Below are positions 17,048 through 26,665 of a DNA stretch of 64,000 nucleotides, piece by piece (positions within the stretch are counted from its first letter, which is position 1; the number at the start of each line of letters is the position of its first letter). Under the pieces are notes generated by a model. The model worked only from the letters and a program-made list of their open reading frames with translations, did not search any database and was not told where the DNA came from. Location of the stretch: assembly GCA_035631655.1 (NCBI GenBank), contig DASQIH010000123.1, positions 8,970 through 72,969 on the forward strand, given 5' to 3'. Source of the stretch: Gp1-AA122 sp035631655. Its GTDB lineage: Bacteria > Acidobacteriota > Terriglobia > Terriglobales > Acidobacteriaceae. The translations under genes and the position numbers were made by a program.

Positions 17048-18415
17048 TTAGGCCACCCAATCCTCATTCTCAAGTCGCCGCGCTAGCCAGGCACTCTCGA
17101 AGGTCCGGCAGTCGCTGTGGTGAAATCGCGAATGACTCACATCCTTCTCATCATCGTTTGACAGTACGACAGCGACGTTATCATCGGCTGCCAATTCGTT
17201 CAGTCGCGGAGCATGCTGGCGGCGAACTTCGCTGGGCACGGAGTGGGTTACATCCAGGGCGGCGTGGACGCTGCCGATCACCAAAACATTGTGGCCTTGG
17301 CTTTTCGCCGACAACCTCCTAAACTCACGCGCTGTGAAGCCGAGACCTCCTGCCAGCAGCAGGGTCGCGAACAATTCCACAACCAATGGCAAAGCGACAA
17401 TTTTCACGTCAGCACCTTTGCTGGGCCGGAGAGCTTTCGTCGGCTCGGTGTCCATTACAAAAGGCGCCACATTGCCTGCTGCTTGATCTAGCTGAGGCGC
17501 CGGCATGGCTGGATCCAGTACCGCCCCGGCGTACGGAGGGTAGAGTGTGAGATAGAGGTACACGTCTGCCGCTTCGTTTTCACTCAAGTAGTAAAACACT
17601 GGCATCCTGCCTCTTCCCGGCAGTGGCGGCGTTCCCATCGCGATAGGTGCACCGCTCCTGACCTTTCGGACGAACTCGGGTAGGCTTGTGCGCGTGGTGA
17701 GGGTGCTAAGCGGCGGGATCGCCCCATTCAATAGCTGCTCGGAGTTGGGGTTCGCCCCGGCCGCATTGTGACAAATGTGACAGGTAGATTTCACGATGTG
17801 CTCGCCTATGCGGACGGGCGATTCTTCTACCGCTGCTTGTTCTCTTTCTGCGCCGGGGACGCCAGCCAGCTGGTTCAGGTACGCCACGATGGCTCGGACC
17901 TCTGGCCCGTTTAAGTGCGCGAAGGGCGGCATGTCGGCACCCCCATTGTGTACTCGTTGCAGCAAGGCGGTTCTAGACTGCTTCGCAAGCTCCGCCGCGT
18001 TGGCCCGGCTGATGTTCATCCCGAGCCTCCTCATTCGCTCCATAGTGACGGCGACGGATGTCGCCCGGGTTGGATTGATGACGGAGTTGATTTCAGGGGG
18101 CGCGCCCAGGCCCGATTCGCCGTGACATCCGCGGCAATTCAAACGGTACAGGTCCGAACCTTGGAGCGTTACGTTTTGGGTAGGGAAGTCGGCCGATAGT
18201 CCGCGTTGCCAGCCGGAGATGTCCCCTGCGCTGACAGGCACAGCCGGCCCTAATCGGCCCGTCTTGCCCATGCTGGTTTCTTCCAAAGTCCTATGCAGGT
18301 GGTTGAGCCAGCTTTCGCCGGCCACCAGTGTCACCCGAATATCTTTAGTATCGGCCACCTGACCCAGCAACGAGGTTGCCACTACGACAACTACCACTAC
18401 GCTCTTCATGGACAT
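17048..18415 (-). CDS. Membrane-anchored di-heme cytochrome c
   Basis: A 455-aa protein with an N-terminal signal/anchor (MSMKSVVVVVVVATSLLG) and two cytochrome c domains. Heme motifs are CRGCH (about residue 95) and CHICH (about 215), each with a downstream methionine candidate (ADMPPF; GRMPVF). A single helix (about 350-372) follows, then some 80 residues that would lie in the cytoplasm and match nothing I know. It is probably an electron carrier; nearby GMC dehydrogenases need one, but it is not in their operon. Confidence 0.82.
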   Translation of the reverse strand: MSMKSVVVVVVVATSLLGQVADTKDIRVTLVAGESWLNHLHRTLEETSMGKTGRLGPAVPVSAGDISGWQRGLSADFPTQNVTLQGSDLYRLNCRGCHGESGLGAPPEINSVINPTRATSVAVTMERMRRLGMNISRANAAELAKQSRTALLQRVHNGGADMPPFAHLNGPEVRAIVAYLNQLAGVPGAEREQAAVEESPVRIGEHIVKSTCHICHNAAGANPNSEQLLNGAIPPLSTLTTRTSLPEFVRKVRSGAPIAMGTPPLPGRGRMPVFYYLSENEAADVYLYLTLYPPYAGAVLDPAMPAPQLDQAAGNVAPFVMDTEPTKALRPSKGADVKIVALPLVVELFATLLLAGGLGFTAREFRRLSAKSQGHNVLVIGSVHAALDVTHSVPSEVRRQHAPRLNELAADDNVAVVLSNDDEKDVSHSRFHHSDCRTFESAWLARRLENEDWVA

Positions 18416-18804
18416 GTACCTGAGAATGTGGGTGCGTTTCCCTTGCTAGGGCACGCGAGTCAGGAGGGCTTGAGTTCTGGGATCCTTGCGTGTTACGCCC
18501 ATGTTCGCAGTAATGGGTTTTAAGCTCTTTGCTGGGCTGCAACTACGATGTTTGCTGGCTGTAAATTCCTTGCAACGTACTTGTAAAGTCATGGTGTTAA
18601 TTCCTCATCGCCCCATTCCCAAGCACGAGGAAGGGACGGGGATGGGGTTTCAGCAAGCAAGGCGGTTCCTTTCGCCGAGTAAGTCCCAGCCTGAAATGGG
18701 CTGATCTGGCGGCCATTTCAGAGGTATCATCCTCTGCAAAAAAGGATGAACCTCGAACTCCAAGCCTTTGGGTAACAACAAACACTCTGATATGTTGGCG
18801 GTCT
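18416..18804. other. Intergenic region between divergent cytochrome and PP2C genes
   Basis: No gene recognised in 389 bases. A small hairpin (TCATCCT at 18727, AGGATGA at 18743) lies about 60-80 bases before the PP2C start. Promoters for both genes must be here. Confidence 0.5.
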
Positions 18805-20229
18805 GTGGGAGGTGTTGGTCTGACAGATCAAGTTCTGGCGATGCTCCGCGGCCAAGTCGCTGACATCATTGCTGGATCGGTTTTCCTGTTCATTGGATTA
18901 GCGACCTGCTGCATTGCTGCGATTCGCCGACGGAGCAGCGTGCGCATCTTTGTCTGGCTGGGAATCTGGAGCGCGATGTACGGCGCCGAGCACCTGGGTC
19001 AATCGCCGGCTGTCGTAGCGGTGTCGCCGCGCTGGCTTCAGATCAGCACTCCGTACGCGAACACGGCAATGACGTACCTGGCCGTAGTTGTTGGTTCGCT
19101 CTCCTTTCTGGAACTGAGCTTCGGCAAAATGCGGTTCCTCAATCAGGCGGGTGCAGTCGTGGGGCTGGCGATTGCTCTCGCCGGCCTTGGCTTCTTTGTC
19201 TTTACGGGCTCAAACGACAAGTTGATGCTTTACAACAATCTGCTTGAGGCCTGCCTACTCCTTGTCCTGATGACTGTCGTTGCCGTGCCGAGATTATCTA
19301 GGAAGTACCTCGTTCTGCCCGACCGCGGCGTTCTGGCCATCGGCACGTTCGTTTTTGCCATTGAAGCCCTGTACGCCAACCTATCGCGCAACCTTGGTTT
19401 CGAGACCCCACGGATTCTTGACCACCTCGGTTTCGCGATTCTTCTATTCTCGTTTGGATATGTCGCTCTGCAACTGGTCTTTACGAACGAGCGCCGCTTG
19501 CTCTCCGTTGAAAAGGAACTCGCGATCGCCCGCGAGATACAGATCTCAATTCTTCCGAGTGACGTTCCCGAAATCAACAACCTTCGCATAAGCGCCGCTT
19601 ACCGTCCTATGACCGCCGTCGCCGGCGATTTCTACGAGTTCATTCCTGTCGATCAGAAGCGGGTGGGCATCCTGGTGGCTGACGTTTCCGGACACGGCGT
19701 GCCGGCTGCGCTTATCGCGTCGATGATCAAGGTGGCCATGCAATCGGTGCTTCCTTGCGCACATGACCCACGAGCAGTGCTGAGCGGGTTGAACCGCGTC
19801 CTTTCCGGGCAACTGCGCGGTCAGTTTGTCTCCGCGGCCTACCTCTGGCTCGATGCCGAGAATCGCAAGGCGCTGTATTCAGCCGCCGGACATCCACCGC
19901 TTCTGCGCTGGCGGGAAGGTAAGCTGGAACGCATCGAAAGCAACGGTTTACTTTTTGGAGTCAAACAGGCATGCGACGACTATCCGGTTTGTGCGATGCC
20001 GATCAACCCAGGCGACCGATTCCTGCTTTACACTGACGGCGTAACTGAACCCGAGAATGCTCGCGGCGATTTCTTTGGCGACATCAGGCTTGAACAAGTG
20101 GTTCGCGACAATCAGTGGCGCCCGCCTTCTGAATTGTCGGATCACGTGCTCTCCGAGATCCGCCGCTGGCAACCTGCTTCCGTTACCCAGCAGGACGACA
20201 TCACTCTCATCATCATTGACGTTCTTTAG
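18805..20229 (+). CDS. Membrane PP2C/SpoIIE-type serine phosphatase
   Basis: A 474-aa protein with about six or seven N-terminal helices (to residue about 230), a short linker helix (ERRLLSVEKELAIAREIQ, the usual RsbU-like coupling helix), then a SpoIIE-type phosphatase domain. Metal-binding acids are seen in VAGDFYEF, VADVSGHGVPA, YTDGVTE and QDDITLIII. Such enzymes act on anti-sigma-factor antagonists in partner-switching pathways, but no RsbV/RsbW gene is adjacent. The start is uncertain: GTG 18805 is the longest; GGAGGT at 18808 favours a start near 18820 (CTG) or a little later. Confidence 0.88.
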   Translation: MGGVGLTDQVLAMLRGQVADIIAGSVFLFIGLATCCIAAIRRRSSVRIFVWLGIWSAMYGAEHLGQSPAVVAVSPRWLQISTPYANTAMTYLAVVVGSLSFLELSFGKMRFLNQAGAVVGLAIALAGLGFFVFTGSNDKLMLYNNLLEACLLLVLMTVVAVPRLSRKYLVLPDRGVLAIGTFVFAIEALYANLSRNLGFETPRILDHLGFAILLFSFGYVALQLVFTNERRLLSVEKELAIAREIQISILPSDVPEINNLRISAAYRPMTAVAGDFYEFIPVDQKRVGILVADVSGHGVPAALIASMIKVAMQSVLPCAHDPRAVLSGLNRVLSGQLRGQFVSAAYLWLDAENRKALYSAAGHPPLLRWREGKLERIESNGLLFGVKQACDDYPVCAMPINPGDRFLLYTDGVTEPENARGDFFGDIRLEQVVRDNQWRPPSELSDHVLSEIRRWQPASVTQQDDITLIIIDVL

Positions 20230-20258
20230 CCATGGGTAACAGCAATTGAGATAGCTCA

Positions 20259-20864
20259 CTAGATTTGCGGTACTGGCGGGCAGCCGGGAAACTCCTTCAG
20301 ATATTTGTTGCCGATATATCCCAAATCCTTTATTCCGATCTCGCTGGTGAAGTACCCATCCGCAGTCAAATTGCGCAGAAAAGAAAAGAATTCGATGCCT
20401 TGGCTGAGGCTGGGATCAGTCTTCGCGTTCTTGCGATAAGCAATCAGGTCCAGCATTCGCCTCTGCTCCTCAGGAGAACAATCCAGATACATCTTCCCCC
20501 AGTGGTCGGTGCAGATCGAATCCAGCCACATCATCCCGCCGCCCAACTTCAGCTTGTATTCGGTATTCTCGCTGGCCAGCAGGTCAATGAATTCCGGCGC
20601 CCCAGCTTCAATCGCGCCGCCAGAACGTTCATCGGCAGGGATAATCGCCTGGCAGAGTGCCCGCAAGGTTTTGTACTGGTGATCGGAGAAAAACTTTGGC
20701 TTGTAGGCTGTGTTCGTGGCCACTTCCGCCTGAATCATGCGGTGCGCGTATTCCGCCGCCTGCGCCGGGATGACGCGAAGCACCGATCCCGCCACTGCTC
20801 CGGCGGTGAGCGCCTTCAGCACATCACGACGGGAAATTGATTTCGGCAACAAGGCGTCCTCCAC
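20259..20864 (-). CDS. Gluconate 2-dehydrogenase subunit 3-like protein
   Basis: A 201-aa protein with a Tat-like signal (SISRRDVLKALTAGAVAG). It is the small subunit that accompanies GMC-type dehydrogenases and carries them through the Tat pathway; LRALCQAIIPADERSGGA with later FIDLLAS is the family pattern. It follows its GMC partner by one base and is the last gene of the seven-gene operon. Confidence 0.9.
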   Translation of the reverse strand: MEDALLPKSISRRDVLKALTAGAVAGSVLRVIPAQAAEYAHRMIQAEVATNTAYKPKFFSDHQYKTLRALCQAIIPADERSGGAIEAGAPEFIDLLASENTEYKLKLGGGMMWLDSICTDHWGKMYLDCSPEEQRRMLDLIAYRKNAKTDPSLSQGIEFFSFLRNLTADGYFTSEIGIKDLGYIGNKYLKEFPGCPPVPQI

Positions 20865-20865
20865 C

Positions 20866-22572
20866 TTACAAGTTATTTTTTCTGGCCTGCTGCAAGAGAT
20901 AGTCCGATGCCCGCCAGGACAACGCCATGATCGTCAGAGTCGGATTCTTGTCCGGATTAGTGACAAAACAAGCTGCATCCGTGACAAACAGGTTCTTCAC
21001 ATCGTGCGCCTGGCAGTACTTGTTCAGAGCGGAAGTTTTGGCGTTCACCCCCATACGCGCCGTTCCCAACTCATGAATGATGAAGCCGCCATCGGTAATG
21101 CCGTAAGGATGCGGCCCATCCGGGCTGGTTTTCGTGACATAGGTTCCACCCGCCGCTTCCACGATCGCGCGGAAGGTTTCCTGCATATCCCTGGCCATCT
21201 TGATTTCGTTATCCGCCCACTGCCAATGGAAGCGCAGCACCGGAATTCCCCACTGATCGACCACCTCGGGATCGATCTCGCAGTAACTGTGCTCGTTGGG
21301 AATCATCTCGCCGCGCCCATCAAAACCAATGTAGGTGCCGTACATCGAGCGCACCTTTTGCTTCAGCCTGAGACCGTAGCCTTCGTGTTCTTCACAGAGA
21401 TCGTCCCAATCGCCCACCCCCGGCATGCCGCGCCCGCCGCCGAATTCGATGTGGTAGCCACGCAGGAAATCATTCTTGCGATTGAATTTCCACCAGGGAA
21501 TATAAAGGTGCATGCCGCCCACGCCGTCGTGGTTATGCGGGGGGACTTTCTCCAGTTGAGGAAAGTATCCGGCACCATAGCTGCCGACACTATCGGTGAG
21601 GTAACGCCCGACCACGCCCGACGAATTGGCTAGCCCATCCGGAAATAGTGTGGACCCTGAATTCAGAAGCAAGCGCGCCGACTCACACGCGCTGGCTGCC
21701 ACCATAAACGCCTTGGCATGAATCCGTTGCTCGCTGCGCGTGTTCTTATCAATATAGGAGACCGCCTCGGCCTTGCCGTCTTTGCTGACCACGATCTCGC
21801 GCGCCATCGCATTCGTGACCAGGATCAATCTGCCGGTGTCCAGGGCGGGCGGAATCATCACCTGGCTGGAACTGAAGTTTGATGCCGACACGCATCCCCG
21901 GCCGCACTGTGCGCAGTAATGGCAAGCCGGCCGCCCATTGTGAGTTTTAGTGATGATGGCCAGCCGCGAGGGCACGCACAGAATGTTCAACTTGTCACAG
22001 GCTTTCTTGACAAAGACTTCCGTGCAGCGCGGCTTGGGCGGAGGAAGAAAGATTCCGTCGGGCGCACTGGGAATGTTTTCCTTGGTGCCGAAAACGCCGA
22101 TATAGGACTCAACCTTGTCGTAATAAGGCGCAATTTCCTCGTAGGTAATCGGCCAGTCGTCGCCCATGCCATCGTTGGAGCGCGCCCGGAAATCTACCGG
22201 GGCGAAGCGCAACGCGATCCGGCCCCAGTGATTGGTACGTCCGCCGACCACGCGCGAGCGAAACCATTGAAAGTTGGAGCCCGGGGCTGAGGTATAGGGT
22301 TCACCTTCAATCGTCCAGGCACCATTCGGCGCCATGAACTCGTTGTTCAGAGCACGCCGAAGTCTGGCTCCGACCCCGGCGCCACGATGATCGAGTTCAT
22401 AAGGCCACACGTGCTCCTTGAAATCGGTTTCGGGATGGATTGGCGGGCCCGCTTCGAGCATGACCACATTCAGCCCGCCTTCGGTCAGCACCTTGGCCGC
22501 GGTGCCGCCGGCAGCACCCGAGCCGATGATGCACACGTCATATAGCTTGGGAGAACGAATCACCTGCGCCAT
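20866..22572 (-). CDS. GMC-family FAD dehydrogenase (large subunit)
   Basis: A 568-aa flavoprotein. The N-terminal Rossmann motif is IIGSGAAGGTAAKVLTEGG, followed by the second FAD signature around GRTNHWGR. The C-terminus has the GMC catalytic region (HELGTARMG, VTDAACF, NPTLTIMALSWRASDYL). A cysteine cluster ACHYCAQCGRGC sits near residue 220, as in glucose/gluconate dehydrogenases where it holds an iron-sulfur cluster. It lacks its own signal peptide and is expected to be exported with the subunit-3 protein encoded next. It probably oxidises a sugar hydroxyl to a ketone. Confidence 0.93.
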   Translation of the reverse strand: MAQVIRSPKLYDVCIIGSGAAGGTAAKVLTEGGLNVVMLEAGPPIHPETDFKEHVWPYELDHRGAGVGARLRRALNNEFMAPNGAWTIEGEPYTSAPGSNFQWFRSRVVGGRTNHWGRIALRFAPVDFRARSNDGMGDDWPITYEEIAPYYDKVESYIGVFGTKENIPSAPDGIFLPPPKPRCTEVFVKKACDKLNILCVPSRLAIITKTHNGRPACHYCAQCGRGCVSASNFSSSQVMIPPALDTGRLILVTNAMAREIVVSKDGKAEAVSYIDKNTRSEQRIHAKAFMVAASACESARLLLNSGSTLFPDGLANSSGVVGRYLTDSVGSYGAGYFPQLEKVPPHNHDGVGGMHLYIPWWKFNRKNDFLRGYHIEFGGGRGMPGVGDWDDLCEEHEGYGLRLKQKVRSMYGTYIGFDGRGEMIPNEHSYCEIDPEVVDQWGIPVLRFHWQWADNEIKMARDMQETFRAIVEAAGGTYVTKTSPDGPHPYGITDGGFIIHELGTARMGVNAKTSALNKYCQAHDVKNLFVTDAACFVTNPDKNPTLTIMALSWRASDYLLQQARKNNL

Positions 22573-22605
22573 GAAGGTTCCCTGGAGACAGCCGATCCCT
22601 TTAGC

Positions 22606-23433
22606 TCAAAACCTGAGCTGCTGCAGATATTCGAAGCTGGTTCTGATACTGTCGAGCGGTGACTTGGGTTCATCGTGTTCCACGAAATAATGCTGGATTC
22701 CCGCCCTGTCGGACTGAGCGAAGATGCGCTTGAAGTCAATCGCGCCGCTGCCCACCTCGGTCATCTCGCCATCCTTCTTCATATCTTTGACGTGGACCAA
22801 CGGAAATCGGCCGGGATAGCGGTTGAAATAGGTCACCGGTTCCTGGCCGCCTTTCGTGATCCAGAACAAATCCATTTCCATCTTTACGAGCTTGGGATCT
22901 GTTTCCGCCAGAAGAATGTCATACGGCAGCTTGCCCTTTTCCGCTTTGAACTCGAAATCGTGGTTGTGATAAGCGAACTGGATTCCGGCTTTTTGGCTCG
23001 CTTCTCCGGCGCGGTTGAAGGTTTCAGCCGCCTGCTTCCAGCCATCTGGTTGGCGTCGGAGTTGCTCATCCACCGAGGGGCAAACGACGAAAGCCTGTCC
23101 GACCACGTGGGCAGCTTCGAGCGTCTTGGGCCAGTCTGTGCTCAGCAACTGGTAATCCACATGTGAGGAGGGCGCTGCAAGCCCATGCCGGTCGAGAATT
23201 GCTCGGACCTCCTGCGGCGTGTGATTGAAAAAACCAGCGAACTCGACTTCCCGATAACCGATTTCTGACACCTTGGCAAGTGTGCCTTCAAAATCACGCT
23301 TCATCTCGTCGCGCACGCTATAGAGCTGCACTCCGATCTTGTCCAGCTTCCGCTCACCAGCGGCCGCCCAGCCCAGCCGATTGCTCACCAACATTGCGGC
23401 AGTAATTGTGCCGAGGAAAGTTCGGCGGTCCAT
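22606..23433 (-). CDS. Sugar phosphate isomerase/epimerase-like TIM barrel, secreted
   Basis: A 275-aa xylose-isomerase-like barrel with an N-terminal signal (MDRRTFLGTITAAMLVSNRLG, Tat-like). Family residues are GYREVEFAGF, YHNHDFEF, KMEMDLFW and HVKDMK. Periplasmic members next to GMC dehydrogenases act on 3-keto sugars (isomerisation, epimerisation or elimination); the exact reaction is inferred. It lies between two GMC genes, one base from the upstream one and 33 from the other. Confidence 0.9.
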   Translation of the reverse strand: MDRRTFLGTITAAMLVSNRLGWAAAGERKLDKIGVQLYSVRDEMKRDFEGTLAKVSEIGYREVEFAGFFNHTPQEVRAILDRHGLAAPSSHVDYQLLSTDWPKTLEAAHVVGQAFVVCPSVDEQLRRQPDGWKQAAETFNRAGEASQKAGIQFAYHNHDFEFKAEKGKLPYDILLAETDPKLVKMEMDLFWITKGGQEPVTYFNRYPGRFPLVHVKDMKKDGEMTEVGSGAIDFKRIFAQSDRAGIQHYFVEHDEPKSPLDSIRTSFEYLQQLRF

Positions 23434-23434
23434 C

Positions 23435-25120
23435 TTACAGTTCCCCTTTTTTCACCAGTGCCACGGCATAATCACACGCGCGAGCCGTTAGAGCCATGTA
23501 AGTCAGCGAGGGATTCACACACGAGGACGAGGTCATACATGCCCCATCCGTTATGAATAGGTTCTTTACATCATGCGCCTGGTTATGCGCGTTGAGAACC
23601 GACGCCTTGGGATCGTTGCCCATGCGAGCTGTGCCCATCTCGTGAATGGTAAGCCCGGGTGCATTGTTTTCGATGAACGGCTCGATATCATGAGCGCCCG
23701 CTGCTGCAAGCATCTCAGCCGCGGCGATCGACATATCTTTCAACAGCGCGCGCTCGTTATTCCCGAATGCACAGTGGATGCTGAGTGTGGGAATGCCCCA
23801 AGCATCCACTTTGTCCTTGCTCAGCTCGACATAATTGTTCGAATTGGGCAGGCACTCCCCAAAGCCGTAAAACGTAAACCTCCACGGGCCGAGGTGTTTC
23901 AGCGAACGTTTGAAGTCCGCGCCGAAGCCTGACATATTCGCTCCCCGCTGCCAGTCCTCGCGATATCCGCCACCCTGGAACCCGTAGCCTCGCACAAATT
24001 CCGGGTGCTTTTGCTTTACGTTGCGAAAACGTGGAACGTAGATGCCATTGGGACGGCGCCCCATGGGCATTTTGTCTTCGTTGCCGGGGATGCGCGCGGT
24101 TGCCCCGCCGCCCATTACGTGGTCCATCAAGTTGTGTCCCAGTTCTCCACTGGAGTTGGCGAGACCGCTGGCGAATTCCGGAGTGGCCGAGTTGAGCAAG
24201 ATCCGAGTTGACTCGAGTGCCGAAGCGCACAGGAAAACAATGCTGCCGTGAAATTCCAGCGCCTGCTCGGTCTGGCCGTCGATGACGCGGGTACCCCTTA
24301 TCTTCCTGGTTTTCGGATCGAAGATCAGGCTATGAACGACGCTGTAGGGACGAAGCGTCATCTTGCCAGTTGCCTGGGCGGCGGGCAGCGTTGAATTAAG
24401 GCTGCTGAAGTAGGAGCGGGTACGACAACCGCGGTGACACGGTCCACAATAATGACACGCGGCCCTCCCACGATGCCGTTGGGTAAGGACCGCAGCACGG
24501 CCAATCGTCATCAGTCGTTCACCGGGAAAATGTTTTGCGATGGCATCCTTGACCACCAGTTCGGAGCAAGTCATTTCCATGGGCGCAAGAAATTTGCCAT
24601 CCGGCAACTGTGACAGTCTCTCTGCCTGCCCGCTCACGCCGATGAAATCTTCCACGTAGTCATACCAAGGCGCGAGGTCCTGGTATCGGACGGGCCAGTC
24701 GATGGCGATTCCTTCACGCGCATTGGCCTCAAAATCCAAGTCGCTCCAGCGATATGACTGCCGTCCCCACATGATGGAGCGGCCGCCGACCTGGCGTCCG
24801 CGAATCCACAGAAAGGGCTTGCCGGGATCGTTGGTGTACGGATTCTCTTTATCATTGACGAAGAACTTATTGCCCCACTCATCGAAGGTGGAGCACTCGC
24901 GCTGCACGTATTGTTCTGCCAGGTCTTTCTTGCGATCGCCCAAACCGCGAAATTTCATTTCCCAAACCCCGACGTGCTCCACGTAATCCTGTTCAGGGTT
25001 AATGGGGCGTCCAGCCTCCAAAACCAGCGTGTCGAGGCCTTTTTCCGTGAGTTCCTTCGCCGCCCATCCACCGGTGATTCCGGATCCCACCACAATCGCG
25101 TCATATACGCGGTCCGGCAA
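23435..25120 (-). CDS. GMC-family FAD dehydrogenase (large subunit), second copy
   Basis: A 561-aa paralogue of the 20.9-22.6 kb gene with the same parts: IVVGSGITGGWAAKELTEKG, GRSIMWGRQSYRW, the cysteine cluster ACHYCGPCHRGC, and HEMGTARMG, NPSLTYMALTARACDY at the end. The two copies differ clearly in the middle, so they are not a recent duplication and may take different substrates. It begins 3 bases after its subunit-3 partner. Confidence 0.93.
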   Translation of the reverse strand: MPDRVYDAIVVGSGITGGWAAKELTEKGLDTLVLEAGRPINPEQDYVEHVGVWEMKFRGLGDRKKDLAEQYVQRECSTFDEWGNKFFVNDKENPYTNDPGKPFLWIRGRQVGGRSIMWGRQSYRWSDLDFEANAREGIAIDWPVRYQDLAPWYDYVEDFIGVSGQAERLSQLPDGKFLAPMEMTCSELVVKDAIAKHFPGERLMTIGRAAVLTQRHRGRAACHYCGPCHRGCRTRSYFSSLNSTLPAAQATGKMTLRPYSVVHSLIFDPKTRKIRGTRVIDGQTEQALEFHGSIVFLCASALESTRILLNSATPEFASGLANSSGELGHNLMDHVMGGGATARIPGNEDKMPMGRRPNGIYVPRFRNVKQKHPEFVRGYGFQGGGYREDWQRGANMSGFGADFKRSLKHLGPWRFTFYGFGECLPNSNNYVELSKDKVDAWGIPTLSIHCAFGNNERALLKDMSIAAAEMLAAAGAHDIEPFIENNAPGLTIHEMGTARMGNDPKASVLNAHNQAHDVKNLFITDGACMTSSSCVNPSLTYMALTARACDYAVALVKKGEL

Positions 25121-25123
25121 TCT

Positions 25124-25726
25124 TCACCTCCCTGAACTCTTGGCACCTTCGCTGACCGGCACGCAGCCGGCGTGTTCGGTTGGAATGATTTCGTATTGAA
25201 GCTCCTGCTCAGCGCCGATCTCGGACGTGTAGTAGCCGAGCAGAGTGAGCCGCTTCATCATGTAGAAAAAGTGCTTGGGATGCGCGGCCTCGCCGCGCTC
25301 TCTTGTGCCGGGTGGGATAGACTCCCGCTCCGCCGCCAGTTGTTCATCGAGTTCCGCCAGCACCTCCATCTGTTGCTTCTCCGCGCAATCGACAAAGTCT
25401 TTCCCATACAGTTCGCGGCTGCGTACATCTATCTGCGCAAGGCCATCGAGAAAGCGCCTCTTTTCGTCATCGTCGTACCACTCTGTGAGGATTAGGTCGA
25501 TGAATTCGTTCACTCGTGCGGCTTTTGCTCCCGGCGTCTCGGTTGCGGGAATAATGAGATCGGCAATGATCGTGACGGTGGAATTCTGATGCGGATTCAA
25601 TGTGCGCAGGGGGACGCCCGCAGCGATTTTTTGCTGAGCTTCCTGGGCAAGCGCCCAGAGTTCGCGCGGTAGCGCTGATGAGATTGCGGCAGCAGCAAGC
25701 AACTTTAACGCGTCACGTCGTTCCAT
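25124..25726 (-). CDS. Gluconate 2-dehydrogenase subunit 3-like protein, second copy
   Basis: A 200-aa partner of the GMC protein encoded 3 bases downstream. The N-terminus MERRDALKLLAAAAISSALP is a Tat-like signal, and TLNPHQNSTVTIIADLIIPA, FIDLILTEWYDDDEK and GYYTSEIGAEQEL match the family. Gene order (subunit 3 before GMC) is the reverse of the other pair. Confidence 0.9.
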   Translation of the reverse strand: MERRDALKLLAAAAISSALPRELWALAQEAQQKIAAGVPLRTLNPHQNSTVTIIADLIIPATETPGAKAARVNEFIDLILTEWYDDDEKRRFLDGLAQIDVRSRELYGKDFVDCAEKQQMEVLAELDEQLAAERESIPPGTRERGEAAHPKHFFYMMKRLTLLGYYTSEIGAEQELQYEIIPTEHAGCVPVSEGAKSSGR

Positions 25727-25738
25727 CGCTCAACTTCC

Positions 25739-26632
25739 TCAAGCCGAAGAGCGCATAACCAGCTCGCGCGCGGCTTTGAGTTCGGTTACCGCATCGCCGG
25801 TTGGGACAAATTCCATGGCAACGTAGCCGTCGTACCTGAGTTCTGCCAGCCTGCGAAAAACGTTGGAGTAGTTAATTTCCCCGGTCCCCGGAGCATGCCG
25901 CCCGGGTACATCGGCAATGTGCACGAGTCCAAGGTCGTCGATATGTTGCTCCAGTTTCTCGATGAGATTACCTTCCGCAATCTGCGCGTGATAAAAGTCG
26001 TAGAGGAATTTCGCGTTGGGATGAGCAACCGCGTGGACAATCTGGAAGCCTTCCGCTGCTGAGGTCAGGAAATATTGTGGGTTCTCTTCGGGATCAATAT
26101 TTTCGAGCAGCAGAGTTACCTTGTGGCCCGAAGCAATATCCGCCGCGCGCTTCAGACACTCAACGCAGCTCTGATGCTGCTGTTCGTGTGACAACTCCCG
26201 AATTTTGCGGCCCGACAAGACGATGATGGCAGGGCACTCCAGCTCGGTTGCGATTGGAAGTAACCGGTGCAATTCCGCAAGAAATTCACCGCGCTCCTTC
26301 GGATTGGCAATACCCGTCTTCGTCAACGCCATCGCATCAAAGGTGATGCCCAAGGTTCGTTTCTTGGCGTTGAATCGGCGAAAATCGTCGCGACTCCAGT
26401 CCTCGTATTCAGTCACCAGTTCTACGGCCGGATAACCCGCTTCTGCCGCTTTCTCCAGTCGCTGTTCGAAAGGAAGCTCCGCATAAACGGTCCAAAGCAT
26501 TACCGATACTTGAAGCGAGGCAGCTGTTACAGGATGCCGCCTTGCATGCAACGCTTCGACGTCGCTCAGCAGAACGCTTCCCAGAGCCGCCCCGCTCAGT
26601 GCTCGTCCGAATTGGCGACGGTCCATAGCCAT
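25739..26632 (-). CDS. Sugar isomerase/epimerase-like TIM barrel (hydroxypyruvate isomerase-like)
   Basis: A 297-aa protein with a Tat-type start (MDRRQFGRALSGAALGSVLL). The domain matches hydroxypyruvate isomerase relatives: GYPAVELV, LLLENIDPEENPQYFL, LYDFYHAQIAEGN, HIADVPGRHAPGTGEINY. The acidic/histidine metal ligands are in place. Secretion makes a role on oxidised sugars more likely than true hydroxypyruvate isomerase. Confidence 0.9.
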   Translation of the reverse strand: MAMDRRQFGRALSGAALGSVLLSDVEALHARRHPVTAASLQVSVMLWTVYAELPFEQRLEKAAEAGYPAVELVTEYEDWSRDDFRRFNAKKRTLGITFDAMALTKTGIANPKERGEFLAELHRLLPIATELECPAIIVLSGRKIRELSHEQQHQSCVECLKRAADIASGHKVTLLLENIDPEENPQYFLTSAAEGFQIVHAVAHPNAKFLYDFYHAQIAEGNLIEKLEQHIDDLGLVHIADVPGRHAPGTGEINYSNVFRRLAELRYDGYVAMEFVPTGDAVTELKAARELVMRSSA

Positions 26633-26665
26633 GGAAGACCTACACTCTCATCTACAGTTTTTCGC

